Positions 8,404-15,339 of a stretch of DNA of 64,000 bases are shown here, piece after piece. The stretch spans positions 6,263,525-6,327,524 of the forward strand of contig NZ_CP012036.1 in NCBI RefSeq assembly GCF_001298445.1, given 5' to 3'. The stretch's first letter is position 1; each line of letters starts with the position of its first letter. This stretch comes from Nostoc piscinale CENA21. Lineage in GTDB: Bacteria > Cyanobacteriota > Cyanobacteriia > Cyanobacteriales > Nostocaceae. The translations under genes and the position numbers were made by a program. Under the pieces are notes generated by a model. It was not told the DNA's origin. It worked only from the letters and a program-made list of their open reading frames with translations, and did not search any database.

Positions 8404-9375
8404 TTAGGTAATATCCCCTAGTTGTGCAACATTCTTGCCTCGATTGAACACCTGCAACTGAGGCTTAACGTAAATTGCATATCTCAAAGCGTCTGGGTTA
8501 TCGCTGGGTAACTGCTCAATACAGAATTGCATTCCTTGCTGATTCTGAGAGTTGCTCTGACCGTAGGTATATAAGAAGATATCTCGCTCATCAACCCAAT
8601 ACAGACGGTTAGCCGGAGCGTATGGATCTTGGATGATAGGTCTACCTGCGTAAGCAACACCTGTGTAACCTAGGTCAGCTGTCATGCTGGGGATGGCTGC
8701 TGGCTGAATGTTAGCTTGAGCAGCGAACAGAGCCTTGTAGGTGGCTACAATAGCTGGTGTAGTGTAAATTGCGGTAAAGTTTCCGCCTTTACCATATATA
8801 CCTACCTCCATACCTGTTAACAGGTTAAGGGCTAGTGCGCGATTAGTACCACCGTTTGCACTGCGGAAGCAAGTCCAGTTGGTGTAGGTAGTACCACTAA
8901 TGTTTGCATAACTGGTTGCAGTAACAACGTTGTCTAAGCCCACTACACCACCATTTGTGGGTAACCCAGTACCTGTATAAATGTTGGTCTGTAGTGACTC
9001 CAAGCAGATACGCACACCGCTTCTAATATCAGCAGCAAACAAATCGCGTAAAGCCCCTTTACCAGCGGTAGCAGCTTCAGCGATCAATTCCTTCTGAATG
9101 CTAAAGGAGTGGCGGATTCTATTTTCTCCGATCGCTAATGTTGCGGGAACATAGGTATCAGCACTATACGCGGAAACTGATGCTGTAGTGGCTTCACCTG
9201 TTGCGGTTGCACCAGCAGCGTTAATATTCCATTTAATTTGACGTTGACGGGCGACCCTTAAATTGCCTGCGGCACGGAGCCGGTCGAGCATTGGGTACAT
9301 CTCTAAAGGAGTTGATGCTACCTCCTCTTGTACGAGTAGTTCTAAAGCATCAACAGGAGAAATAATCGTTGCCAT
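8404..9375 (-). CDS. Major capsid protein (HK97-fold type, putative)
   Basis: This encodes 323 residues, following the scaffold and preceding the connectors as major capsid genes do. It starts with a helical arm (SPVDALELLVQEEVASTPLEMYPMLDRLRAAGNLRV). The central body has repeated NxxxYTGTG / AIYTTPAIVATYK / GRPIIQDPY segments and a basic RYAIYVKPQLQVFNRGKNVAQL end, as in HK97-fold capsid proteins without a fused protease. It would form the icosahedral shell. Family recognition is by overall pattern and order. The neat five-base spacing to the next gene fits a structural operon. Confidence 0.75.
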   Translation of the reverse strand: MATIISPVDALELLVQEEVASTPLEMYPMLDRLRAAGNLRVARQRQIKWNINAAGATATGEATTASVSAYSADTYVPATLAIGENRIRHSFSIQKELIAEAATAGKGALRDLFAADIRSGVRICLESLQTNIYTGTGLPTNGGVVGLDNVVTATSYANISGTTYTNWTCFRSANGGTNRALALNLLTGMEVGIYGKGGNFTAIYTTPAIVATYKALFAAQANIQPAAIPSMTADLGYTGVAYAGRPIIQDPYAPANRLYWVDERDIFLYTYGQSNSQNQQGMQFCIEQLPSDNPDALRYAIYVKPQLQVFNRGKNVAQLGDIT

Positions 9376-9388
9376 TGTTTATTGTTTA

Positions 9389-9961
9389 TTAGATATTTGA
9401 AAAAGCCTGGAAGAGTAAATCTTCTACTTTGTTTTCTGTTGTGGTTGCGGGGCTAGGCTTTGCTTCAGTAGAGCCAGCACCATTTACTCCAGAAGGCGGC
9501 ACGAACAGCCTGCCGTCATCAGACTTCAAGAAATCGCTTAAAACAGCATTGAGTGGCTTTACGCCAGTTGCGGGTGAATCCACATACCACATGCCATTCT
9601 CTTGCTTTAGAGCATCACCATACTCGGTGAGGAATAGCTTTTGTAGAGTGCCGGGGGCGAGTGCTTTTGCTTGTGCCACTGCCTCTGCAATGCCAGACCG
9701 CTTCAAGGCATCAGTTGCCTCTTTCTCTTTTGCAGCAAATGCAGCCTGCATATCAGAGAGTTGTTGTTTTAGAGACTTAAGAGTTAGGGACTCTTTCTCT
9801 GGTTCATCTTGGACAGCCGGCGCGGGTGCTGCGTGCTTCTTAAATTCCTTAGTAAGGGATGCGGCTAGACCCTGATTAGCAGTGGTAATCTGTTGAGCAA
9901 TTTCAGCTCTCAAGCCTTCAATCTGTGCGTTAACTAAAGCCTGAATTTCTTCTGGTGTCAT
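9389..9961 (-). CDS. Phage capsid scaffold protein
   Basis: This encodes 190 residues with strong coiled-coil character. Residues 1-45 and 60-100 are Glu/Ala/Gln/Lys-rich helices separated by an Ala-Pro linker. The C-terminal 45 residues are low complexity (Ser, Thr, Pro, Glu) and end in a short hydrophobic helix, EDLLFQAFSNI, likely to dock on the capsid protein. This build and the place just before the capsid gene are typical of internal scaffolds that are lost on maturation. No protease motif is visible. Confidence 0.7.
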   Translation of the reverse strand: MTPEEIQALVNAQIEGLRAEIAQQITTANQGLAASLTKEFKKHAAPAPAVQDEPEKESLTLKSLKQQLSDMQAAFAAKEKEATDALKRSGIAEAVAQAKALAPGTLQKLFLTEYGDALKQENGMWYVDSPATGVKPLNAVLSDFLKSDDGRLFVPPSGVNGAGSTEAKPSPATTTENKVEDLLFQAFSNI

Positions 9962-10040
9962 TGTTGTTTAATTTATCCATTAAAATATGGTGTCCGATTT
10001 ACCCTACGGTGCGGGTATCTGGTTTGTATGGCTTATCCAG

Positions 10041-10067
10041 TAGCCCCTATTAAAAGGCAAAAGCAAA
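10041..10067 (-). promoter_or_regulatory. Repeated 5' element upstream of scaffold gene
   Basis: On the minus strand this reads TTTTGCTTTTGCCTTTTAAT followed by AGGGGCTA. A near-identical element occurs at 13274-13299 ahead of the terminase small subunit. Each copy lies directly after the stop of the preceding gene and 30 to 80 bases before the next start. The TTTAAT / TTAAAT-AG core could be a -10-like box of a phage late promoter. This is inference from two copies only. Confidence 0.4.
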
Positions 10068-10069
10068 AA

Positions 10070-11542
10070 TTAGATAGCCGGGGCGGCAATTATTGAATCT
10101 ATCTCCGCTGCGATCGCCTGCTGTTGTTCAGCACTTAAGTTGCCAACTAGTAAAGAAACTAACTGGCTGTAAATTAACTTGTAGGCAGTTGGTGGCAAGT
10201 TTGCAGCTAAAGTGGTAAAGTCAATAGTGCTGAGATTAGTAACTTTGCTAATCAGCGACTCTAATGTGTCGTTGTCGAAGCTTTGCAGCCCGGTAACTGA
10301 TATTTGTTCAGGATTAGATAGCCCGGCGGACTTAGCAACTAGCTGCAACAGTGACTGGTAAGCTTGGCAGATGATATTGCCATACTGTCTCAATATTGCT
10401 TCCTGCTTTACGAAATCCATAACTTTACTCTCGCCAGACTGGCGTACTGCTTCAGTCGTAGTTGAGCCGCCGCCGAGACTAATTAAGTCCCTTACCTCAT
10501 CCTTGATGCTTTGCAGAGTGTTGTTGATGTGTTCAATGATGGTTCCAGTGGGTTCGTTCCATTTGAAATCATCTAATTCCAGTACATGCTGTAAGCCAGT
10601 CTTAATTGGCTCGACTTCTGAGTAAGTTTCTTCCAAATCGTCGTCAGGCACGCGTACCTTCTTATATGTGCGCTGAAAGTATGCCAGGGTTAACATGTCA
10701 TGTCTGGTATGCTCAGTCTTGAGATGTTCTAAGGCTTTGGGATATGCTTGGTCGGCAACCCACAGACTATCAGGCAATTCAATCTTGATTACTGGTATCT
10801 CACCCAAGCCGTGCAGTATTTCGCTTTGCAATGGTAGTGGTGTTTCATCAGCAGCACCTTTACCATTAATCTCTTCTATCCGTCCGTTTCTTAGTTTGAC
10901 TGGGGCGGCGTAGGTTGCAATACTGGTGTTATCTATGAACGTCCACTTAGCAATAGTCTGTGGCTCCTGCGTTGGGTCTGGCTGTGATGTAACAATCTGC
11001 CTAATCTTTATCCACTGAAGCTTGCCAGACTCCTCATGCCAGTTAGTCACCTGGAATGGACTGTAAGCGATCGCATATGGTCTTAAACCTAGTGCAGCCT
11101 CTTGGGCTCTGTTTAGTGGTGCAACCAGGGCGCGCGGCTTATCAACGTGCAGGTATACCTTTCTGAATTTAAGTAACTCTGCAAAGATGTGACTTAGCAA
11201 CTCACGTTCTGACCTTCCAGCTAAGTCTGTATCTTCTCGAAATTGTTCCCATAGTGGTTCGTTACCAATACCAGATACACTGAGCGCGGCGCTGGATAAC
11301 TTGGCAACCTGTTGGTTGATTGCACTACCAAGGATATTTAAATAATTATACTTGCGACGGCGTGCCTCATATACCTCATTATCTTCGCCAGGGCGCTGAG
11401 GTAGGAACTCTTCAATATTCTTCTCTAACTTATGCCCGCCAGCCGTTAGCAAGTCAATGCGGCGTAAGGTATCAGCAGAGTATAGGTATTCGTCGTGGCA
11501 GGATTCTAGTTGCTTTAAAGTAAGACTGGCGGGATAAGGCAT
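10070..11542 (-). CDS. Phage portal protein
   Basis: This encodes 490 residues, directly after the terminase with one base between them. It starts with a helical wing region (TLRRIDLLTAGGHKLEKNIEEFLPQRPGEDNEVYEARRRKYNYLN-type pattern), a feature of DUF4055-like portals. Further on are ILHGLGEIPVIKIELPDSLWVADQAYPKALEHLKTEHTRHDML and a later helix with TTTEAVRQSGESKVMDFV, the usual stem and crown helices. The C-terminal part is Leu-rich and helical. Portal dodecamers form the DNA entry channel at one capsid vertex and bind the terminase. Confidence 0.8.
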   Translation of the reverse strand: MPYPASLTLKQLESCHDEYLYSADTLRRIDLLTAGGHKLEKNIEEFLPQRPGEDNEVYEARRRKYNYLNILGSAINQQVAKLSSAALSVSGIGNEPLWEQFREDTDLAGRSERELLSHIFAELLKFRKVYLHVDKPRALVAPLNRAQEAALGLRPYAIAYSPFQVTNWHEESGKLQWIKIRQIVTSQPDPTQEPQTIAKWTFIDNTSIATYAAPVKLRNGRIEEINGKGAADETPLPLQSEILHGLGEIPVIKIELPDSLWVADQAYPKALEHLKTEHTRHDMLTLAYFQRTYKKVRVPDDDLEETYSEVEPIKTGLQHVLELDDFKWNEPTGTIIEHINNTLQSIKDEVRDLISLGGGSTTTEAVRQSGESKVMDFVKQEAILRQYGNIICQAYQSLLQLVAKSAGLSNPEQISVTGLQSFDNDTLESLISKVTNLSTIDFTTLAANLPPTAYKLIYSQLVSLLVGNLSAEQQQAIAAEIDSIIAAPAI

Positions 11543-11543
11543 A

Positions 11544-12821
11544 TCAATATAATAAATTGCGTTTCTGTAGTGCGGCGTAAAGTGTAGATACTACGTAGCG
11601 TGTAGCATCAACTAGGTGGTCTTGCTGTCCATCAGCAGGTTCGTTAAGTATGTTGCCGTTGCGGTCTGTCTTGCGGTGATAGGATTGAAATTGGTCTATC
11701 AGAGTGCGTTCAGATGACTTTATAAACATCTCATCTCTAAAGAATAAGTTATTCATTATTTGGCATCCTTCAATTACTCCAACAGCCCGGCGGTCTACTG
11801 CTACAGCTTTCTCCATGCCCCTAATGCCATGCTTCCTTCCATACTCGCGGGCTGACTTAATTGATGCCGGGCGGTCATCAGGCAAGTAAGACCTAAAGAC
11901 GTTGTACTTGGTGCAGTAGGAATCAAGCTTAGACAAAACCTCATCTTGAGTGACTGCCTGACCACTAGTGTTTAACCAACTATCAACTATGTAAAACTTA
12001 CCTTCCTTAGACAACCCAACGATTACTATAGCCGGGTTAATGTCACCCCAGTCCACACCGCAGTAGTAAGTCAGTTCAGGTGGTATTTCCTTAATAAAGT
12101 GTCTGTCATTTAGCTCGCTGAATACCTGTCCTTCAAAATTTTCCCAGCCGGCGCGGAACTCTTGATTGTAAATCTTAGGAGGGAGGTTGCGCTTTGCTTC
12201 TCTAAGCTTGGCAACCGGGAAGTATGGGTTGTCTCGCGTGGTGAAGTGAAAGTAACTCCATTCGGGTGAGGCGATCGCATCTAAGTGAAATTGATATAAA
12301 GGGTGCGCTTTACCCTTTGGTGTTGCAGTCAGCATTGCAGAACTGCCAGGGGTGTCACTTAGCGCGGGCAACAGCACATCAGTCCATACCGCAGGTTTAA
12401 CATCTTGCCACTCATCGCCAGCCAGGTGAAATACTTTCAAACCACGCAAGCTATCACCATTATCATCATTAGCACCGCGTACAAGGATATCCGGCTTATT
12501 TCCTTTTAAAGTTATCCTCAGTTCAGAGTTGTTGAACCGTTCAACAAATTGTGCATTTTCTAGTAGGCTTACTAATGGCCGCCAGAATATCTGCTTTGCC
12601 TGCTTTAGCTGTGGCATTAATATAAGAACAACCGGGGGACTCGCTGGGTCATACGGCAAATCGTAAGTTAATGCCCTTTCAATACCCTTGGTGAGTTGTA
12701 ACCTACTTTTTCCCCACCGCCTTCCGCAGACCAGCAACTTAAATGTCTTCTGACATTGAAAAACCTCCATCTGTGACTTGTGGAGGCTTAAATCATAGGT
12801 CTTCGTCTTCTGGTAGGACAT
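11544..12821 (-). CDS. Terminase large subunit (packaging ATPase/nuclease)
   Basis: This drives DNA packaging and cuts the concatemer. The N-terminal ATPase has a Walker A-like CGRRWGKSR, a coupling region and the Walker B-like VFHLAGDEWQD. The C-terminal RNase H-like nuclease shows the first acid in GVDWGD, the second in the YLPDDRP region and a last acid in DHLVDATRY. I place the start at the ATG at 12821, giving MSYQKTKTYDLSLHKSQ; a TTG at 12851 would add ten residues of poor quality. It overlaps the end of the small-subunit gene by 29 bases, and the portal gene follows one base after its stop. Confidence 0.9.
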   Translation of the reverse strand: MSYQKTKTYDLSLHKSQMEVFQCQKTFKLLVCGRRWGKSRLQLTKGIERALTYDLPYDPASPPVVLILMPQLKQAKQIFWRPLVSLLENAQFVERFNNSELRITLKGNKPDILVRGANDDNGDSLRGLKVFHLAGDEWQDVKPAVWTDVLLPALSDTPGSSAMLTATPKGKAHPLYQFHLDAIASPEWSYFHFTTRDNPYFPVAKLREAKRNLPPKIYNQEFRAGWENFEGQVFSELNDRHFIKEIPPELTYYCGVDWGDINPAIVIVGLSKEGKFYIVDSWLNTSGQAVTQDEVLSKLDSYCTKYNVFRSYLPDDRPASIKSAREYGRKHGIRGMEKAVAVDRRAVGVIEGCQIMNNLFFRDEMFIKSSERTLIDQFQSYHRKTDRNGNILNEPADGQQDHLVDATRYVVSTLYAALQKRNLLY

Positions 12822-13242
12822 CTTCTTGTGGCGGGGGCGTGGCAGTGCCAATGATTAGCTGTACAGGTGTGGATGTTTGTTCTGACGCATATTCTTCTTT
12901 TAGTAGCCGGAGGGCGGCAACACCAGCACTCTCATGCCCTGACCTTAATGATGAGTCTATTAAATCCTCCAGCTTCTGAATACGGCGTACTTTGTGGGCA
13001 TATTTGAACATTCCGCACTGCTGGGCTATTCTTATGCACTCATCATCATCATTCCGTAGTTGCTCTACTATTGGCTTTATTCTTTCCTTAATGCCCCGCC
13101 ACTGCTTGTAAGTTATTGATATCTGGAACTGTTTTTCTAAGAGTTCGGCTGCCTGCGTTCTGTTAAGTGCAGGATTAAGCAGCATGTTTAGGGCTACAAA
13201 TTTATATTCTAATTCTATTAAATTTCTGTTTCTATCAAGCAT
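12793..13242 (-). CDS. Terminase small subunit, putative
   Basis: This encodes about 149 residues from the ATG at 13242 (MLDRNRNLIELEYKF); a TTG at 13299 would extend it through the repeated 5' element and is less likely. The N-terminal half has a helix-turn-helix-like segment (NRTQAAELLEKQFQISITYKQWRGIKER), as expected for the DNA-recognition domain. A central helix follows, and an acidic Pro-rich tail (TPPPQEDVLPEDEDL) probably contacts the large subunit. It lies directly before the large subunit and overlaps it. The function is inferred mainly from order and architecture. Confidence 0.6.
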   Translation of the reverse strand: MLDRNRNLIELEYKFVALNMLLNPALNRTQAAELLEKQFQISITYKQWRGIKERIKPIVEQLRNDDDECIRIAQQCGMFKYAHKVRRIQKLEDLIDSSLRSGHESAGVAALRLLKEEYASEQTSTPVQLIIGTATPPPQEDVLPEDEDL

Positions 13243-13273
13243 CGTAGGGCGGAAGGGCAAGCAAGGTAAAATC

Positions 13274-13299
13274 AGCCCTCTATTTAAAGGCAAAAGCAA
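13274..13299 (-). promoter_or_regulatory. Repeated 5' element upstream of terminase small subunit
   Basis: On the minus strand this reads TTGCTTTTGCCTTTAAATAG followed by AGGGCTGA, nearly the same as the element at 10041-10067. It lies 32 bases before the ATG at 13242 and just after the stop of the upstream gene (13304). A late-promoter or translational-leader role is possible. The evidence is the repeat itself. Confidence 0.4.
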
Positions 13300-13303
13300 G
13301 GGG

Positions 13304-13687
13304 TCAAAGTAAATTTAGTATATTTTCCTCTAGACTTTGCAGTGCAGCAGTAGTTTGGATACTTTGCCAGTCCGGGAATGACAATCTTAGGTCACTCAGT
13401 GCATAGCAGCCAACCAGGTAATCGTAGGACTCTTCACTTGGTCTGTATAGTTGCTCGATGATGGCGCGGTGCAGATATGATAGTGCATCTAGTGCTCCGT
13501 ACATCATATCGGTAGTTAGCTGCCCCCAGAGACTATTAGTAGGGTGTAGTTGAGTGGGGGGAAGGCAAATACGCTCCAAACTAGAGAAGTAATCCAGCGT
13601 GCCAGCAAAGTAGGCTTTCAGGCAATCATCTAAGTCTTGCGCGTTGAGAAAACAGGATGTGGTTAAAGCTTTGACTGTCGTGTGCAT
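13304..13687 (-). CDS. Prophage protein of unknown function
   Basis: This encodes 127 acidic, mainly helical residues beginning MHTTVKALTTSCF. A strong Shine-Dalgarno-like AAGGAG lies about ten bases before the ATG, so this start is well supported even though it overlaps the upstream gene by 62 bases. A central segment (MMYGALDALSYLHRAIIEQLYRPSEESYDYL) looks like two packed helices. It precedes the terminase genes, where small packaging or regulatory proteins are common. I do not recognise a family. Confidence 0.55.
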   Translation of the reverse strand: MHTTVKALTTSCFLNAQDLDDCLKAYFAGTLDYFSSLERICLPPTQLHPTNSLWGQLTTDMMYGALDALSYLHRAIIEQLYRPSEESYDYLVGCYALSDLRLSFPDWQSIQTTAALQSLEENILNLL

Positions 13688-14063
13688 TTTCGATCTCCTT
13701 AGAAGATAGTAGGGCGAGTGAAATTAGTTTCTTGTTTTGCCTAGCAATGTCGAACATCAAGGTTGATTCCGACGTAGCAGGGTGTGTGGTGTGTTTACCT
13801 TCAGCGGCTAATTCATATAGGCTGTCATCTAGCCACTGACGTATGGTAGTTTTCTCTTGTTTTGTTAAGCCGGGGGAGCGTAAGTACTCCTGCACCACAG
13901 GTATGAGGGTATTATGTTGGTTTCTCTGGTAGTTAAAATGACTGCGAAACCAATACTTAATGGTCTGCGGTCTTATATTGTGTTGACGCGCGAGGCTTGC
14001 TATCGACTCACCAAGCAAGTGCCTCCTAAATAATTCTCTCTTCTGGTCTAGATTTAGCATCAT
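13626..14063 (-). CDS. Helix-turn-helix prophage protein
   Basis: This encodes 145 residues. The N-terminal 40 contain a transposase-like or terminase-like helix-turn-helix: KRELFRRHLLGESIASLARQHNIRPQTIKYWFRSHF. The remainder is helical and charged without motif. It is the first gene of the leftward structural operon, so it may regulate it or act as an accessory to packaging. It faces a short rightward gene at 14212 across a 148-base gap that should hold divergent promoters. Confidence 0.6.
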   Translation of the reverse strand: MMLNLDQKRELFRRHLLGESIASLARQHNIRPQTIKYWFRSHFNYQRNQHNTLIPVVQEYLRSPGLTKQEKTTIRQWLDDSLYELAAEGKHTTHPATSESTLMFDIARQNKKLISLALLSSKEIENAHDSQSFNHILFSQRARLR

Positions 14064-14211
14064 TTATTTTATCACTACATAGTTATATTATAGCATATTC
14101 ATAGACTAATTAAATACCAAGCAAAATTAAGTAGTTTCACTTAGTGTAAAAAGCTTTGTTTGGTTGTGTGGATTGGATAGGCTGGTAATAGTTAATAGAA
14201 GGAACCTAAAT

Positions 14212-14301
14212 ATGGAGACTATTCTTCTTTGCTACGTTGCTACAGCTGCTATCTTCTTTATTGGAAAAACTATCTTTAAGGGTGGCGGGGACGGCGAATA
14301 A
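14212..14301 (+). CDS. Very small single-span membrane protein
   Basis: The ATG at 14212 follows an AGAAGGAA ribosome-binding sequence at about eight bases. It opens 29 codons and ends in TAA at 14301. The product has one hydrophobic stretch (ILLCYVATAAIFFIG) followed by a basic and glycine-rich tail (KTIFKGGGDGE). A terminator hairpin follows at 14331-14358, making a compact transcription unit. Size and build would suit a phage membrane peptide such as a superinfection or lysis modifier, but no function is shown. Confidence 0.5.
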   Translation: METILLCYVATAAIFFIGKTIFKGGGDGE

Positions 14302-14330
14302 ACCTAAACATACTCCTGGTTACTAAAAAG

Positions 14331-14358
14331 CCCCTAGCAGTTGTTGCTGGGGGTTTCC
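14331..14358 (+). terminator. Rho-independent terminator after small membrane ORF
   Basis: CCCC and AGCA (with one bulged T) pair with TGCT and GGGG around a short loop, followed by TTTCCTTTT. It lies 30 bases after the stop of the 29-codon gene. Confidence 0.7.
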
Positions 14359-14418
14359 TTTTAGTACATTTAACGTGCAGTCATAGGACTTACATAAATA
14401 AAATGATAGAATATTTAT

Positions 14419-14643
14419 ATGAGCTTAAAGCGAATTATGAAGATTACACTGCGATTGAAGGAACTGCGTACAGCACACGGTCACACCCAGAAATTCATGG
14501 CTAATTATCTCGAAATGACAGAGACAAACTATAGAAGGGCAGAATACAACCAGCTTGGTTCAGTTAAAATCCGTGACCTAGAAAAGCTATGTGAGCTATT
14601 CCAATGTGGTGTAGGTGATATTCTGCATTTAGAGGCTGAGTGA
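14419..14643 (+). CDS. Cro/C1-type (XRE) helix-turn-helix regulator
   Basis: This encodes 74 residues, or 68 if the second ATG at 14437 is used. The fold is a single HTH_3-like domain: ITLRLKELRTAHGHTQKFMANYLEMTETNYRRAEYNQL, then IRDLEKLCELFQCGVGDILHLE, the standard end of phage Cro and repressor-like proteins. No dimerisation or cleavage domain is attached, so it resembles Cro or an antitoxin-like regulator more than a LexA-type repressor. It has its own terminator at 14691 and an AT-rich promoter region upstream, and may control the prophage switch with the antirepressor at 19.4 kb. Confidence 0.8.
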   Translation: MSLKRIMKITLRLKELRTAHGHTQKFMANYLEMTETNYRRAEYNQLGSVKIRDLEKLCELFQCGVGDILHLEAE

Positions 14644-14690
14644 CCCTGCGGCGGCTTATAGAAGTACAGACGGTGAATAGACAGCGCGAA

Positions 14691-14716
14691 ACCCCCAACA
14701 CATGCTGGGGGTATTT
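14691..14716 (+). terminator. Rho-independent terminator after XRE regulator
   Basis: A seven-base stem, ACCCCCA pairing with TGGGGGT, is followed by an AT-rich tail, 45 bases after the regulator's stop. Confidence 0.65.
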
Positions 14717-14814
14717 AATTTATCTAAGGGAATTAAAGATTTACAAACCACCATTATTGTAGGAATTTAATTTATGAAATAATCGGATTTAATAGAGATT
14801 GAGGAATATATATA

Positions 14815-15144
14815 GTGGCAGGGCAAAATATTAGCCTAGATGAGGCAATTCAAGAATTAATTAATATATATAAACCGATGTTAGAGGCAAACTATAAGAA
14901 TTATTACTATCATGTTGTGGAATTAAAATATAGAGAGAATGTAATTTGGGTAAATGGTCGACCTTATATTAATCTTTCTGAGATAATAGAGGCAAAAGCT
15001 CAAATATTAGCTGATGATTATAAGATAGACAGGGCGCACATATCGCATTGGATAAGCAGTATAAGAGAGGCATCAAAGGACGGGACACTTAATGATGTTT
15101 TATTTATATTTATGAGGCTTAGAGATTACCTCCCAAAATTTTAG
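14815..15144 (+). CDS. Prophage protein of unknown function
   Basis: This encodes 109 residues from a GTG at 14815 preceded by GAGGA at suitable distance. The product is Tyr/Ile-rich and helical, for example ISLDEAIQELINIYKPMLEANYKNYYYHVVELKY and a later ISHWISSIREASKDGTLNDVL. Base composition is lower in GC than the structural genes. It has an AT-rich upstream region and a terminator at 15255, so it is a separate unit. I do not recognise a family. Confidence 0.55.
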   Translation: MAGQNISLDEAIQELINIYKPMLEANYKNYYYHVVELKYRENVIWVNGRPYINLSEIIEAKAQILADDYKIDRAHISHWISSIREASKDGTLNDVLFIFMRLRDYLPKF

Positions 15145-15254
15145 TTGGCTATAATCTTTTTGTCTAAAGTAATTATTTACTATTACAAATTTTGGACTAT
15201 TCCTATTTTCATAATAGGTGGATTTCTCATAATGGGAAATCCTATTAGTTAAGT

Positions 15255-15279
15255 AAGCCCCCTGGCAGGGGGCTTAAAT
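15255..15279 (+). terminator. Strong terminator hairpin between convergent genes
   Basis: AAGCCCCCT pairs with AGGGGGCTT around a three-base loop. It lies between the rightward gene ending at 15144 and the leftward polymerase gene ending at 15340, and its AT-rich flanks could serve both strands. Confidence 0.7.
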
Positions 15280-15339
15280 CTCTCACTTCTAAATGAATGA
15301 TTTGATTTGATTTCTAAAGTAACAGACAACTTAGTAGCT

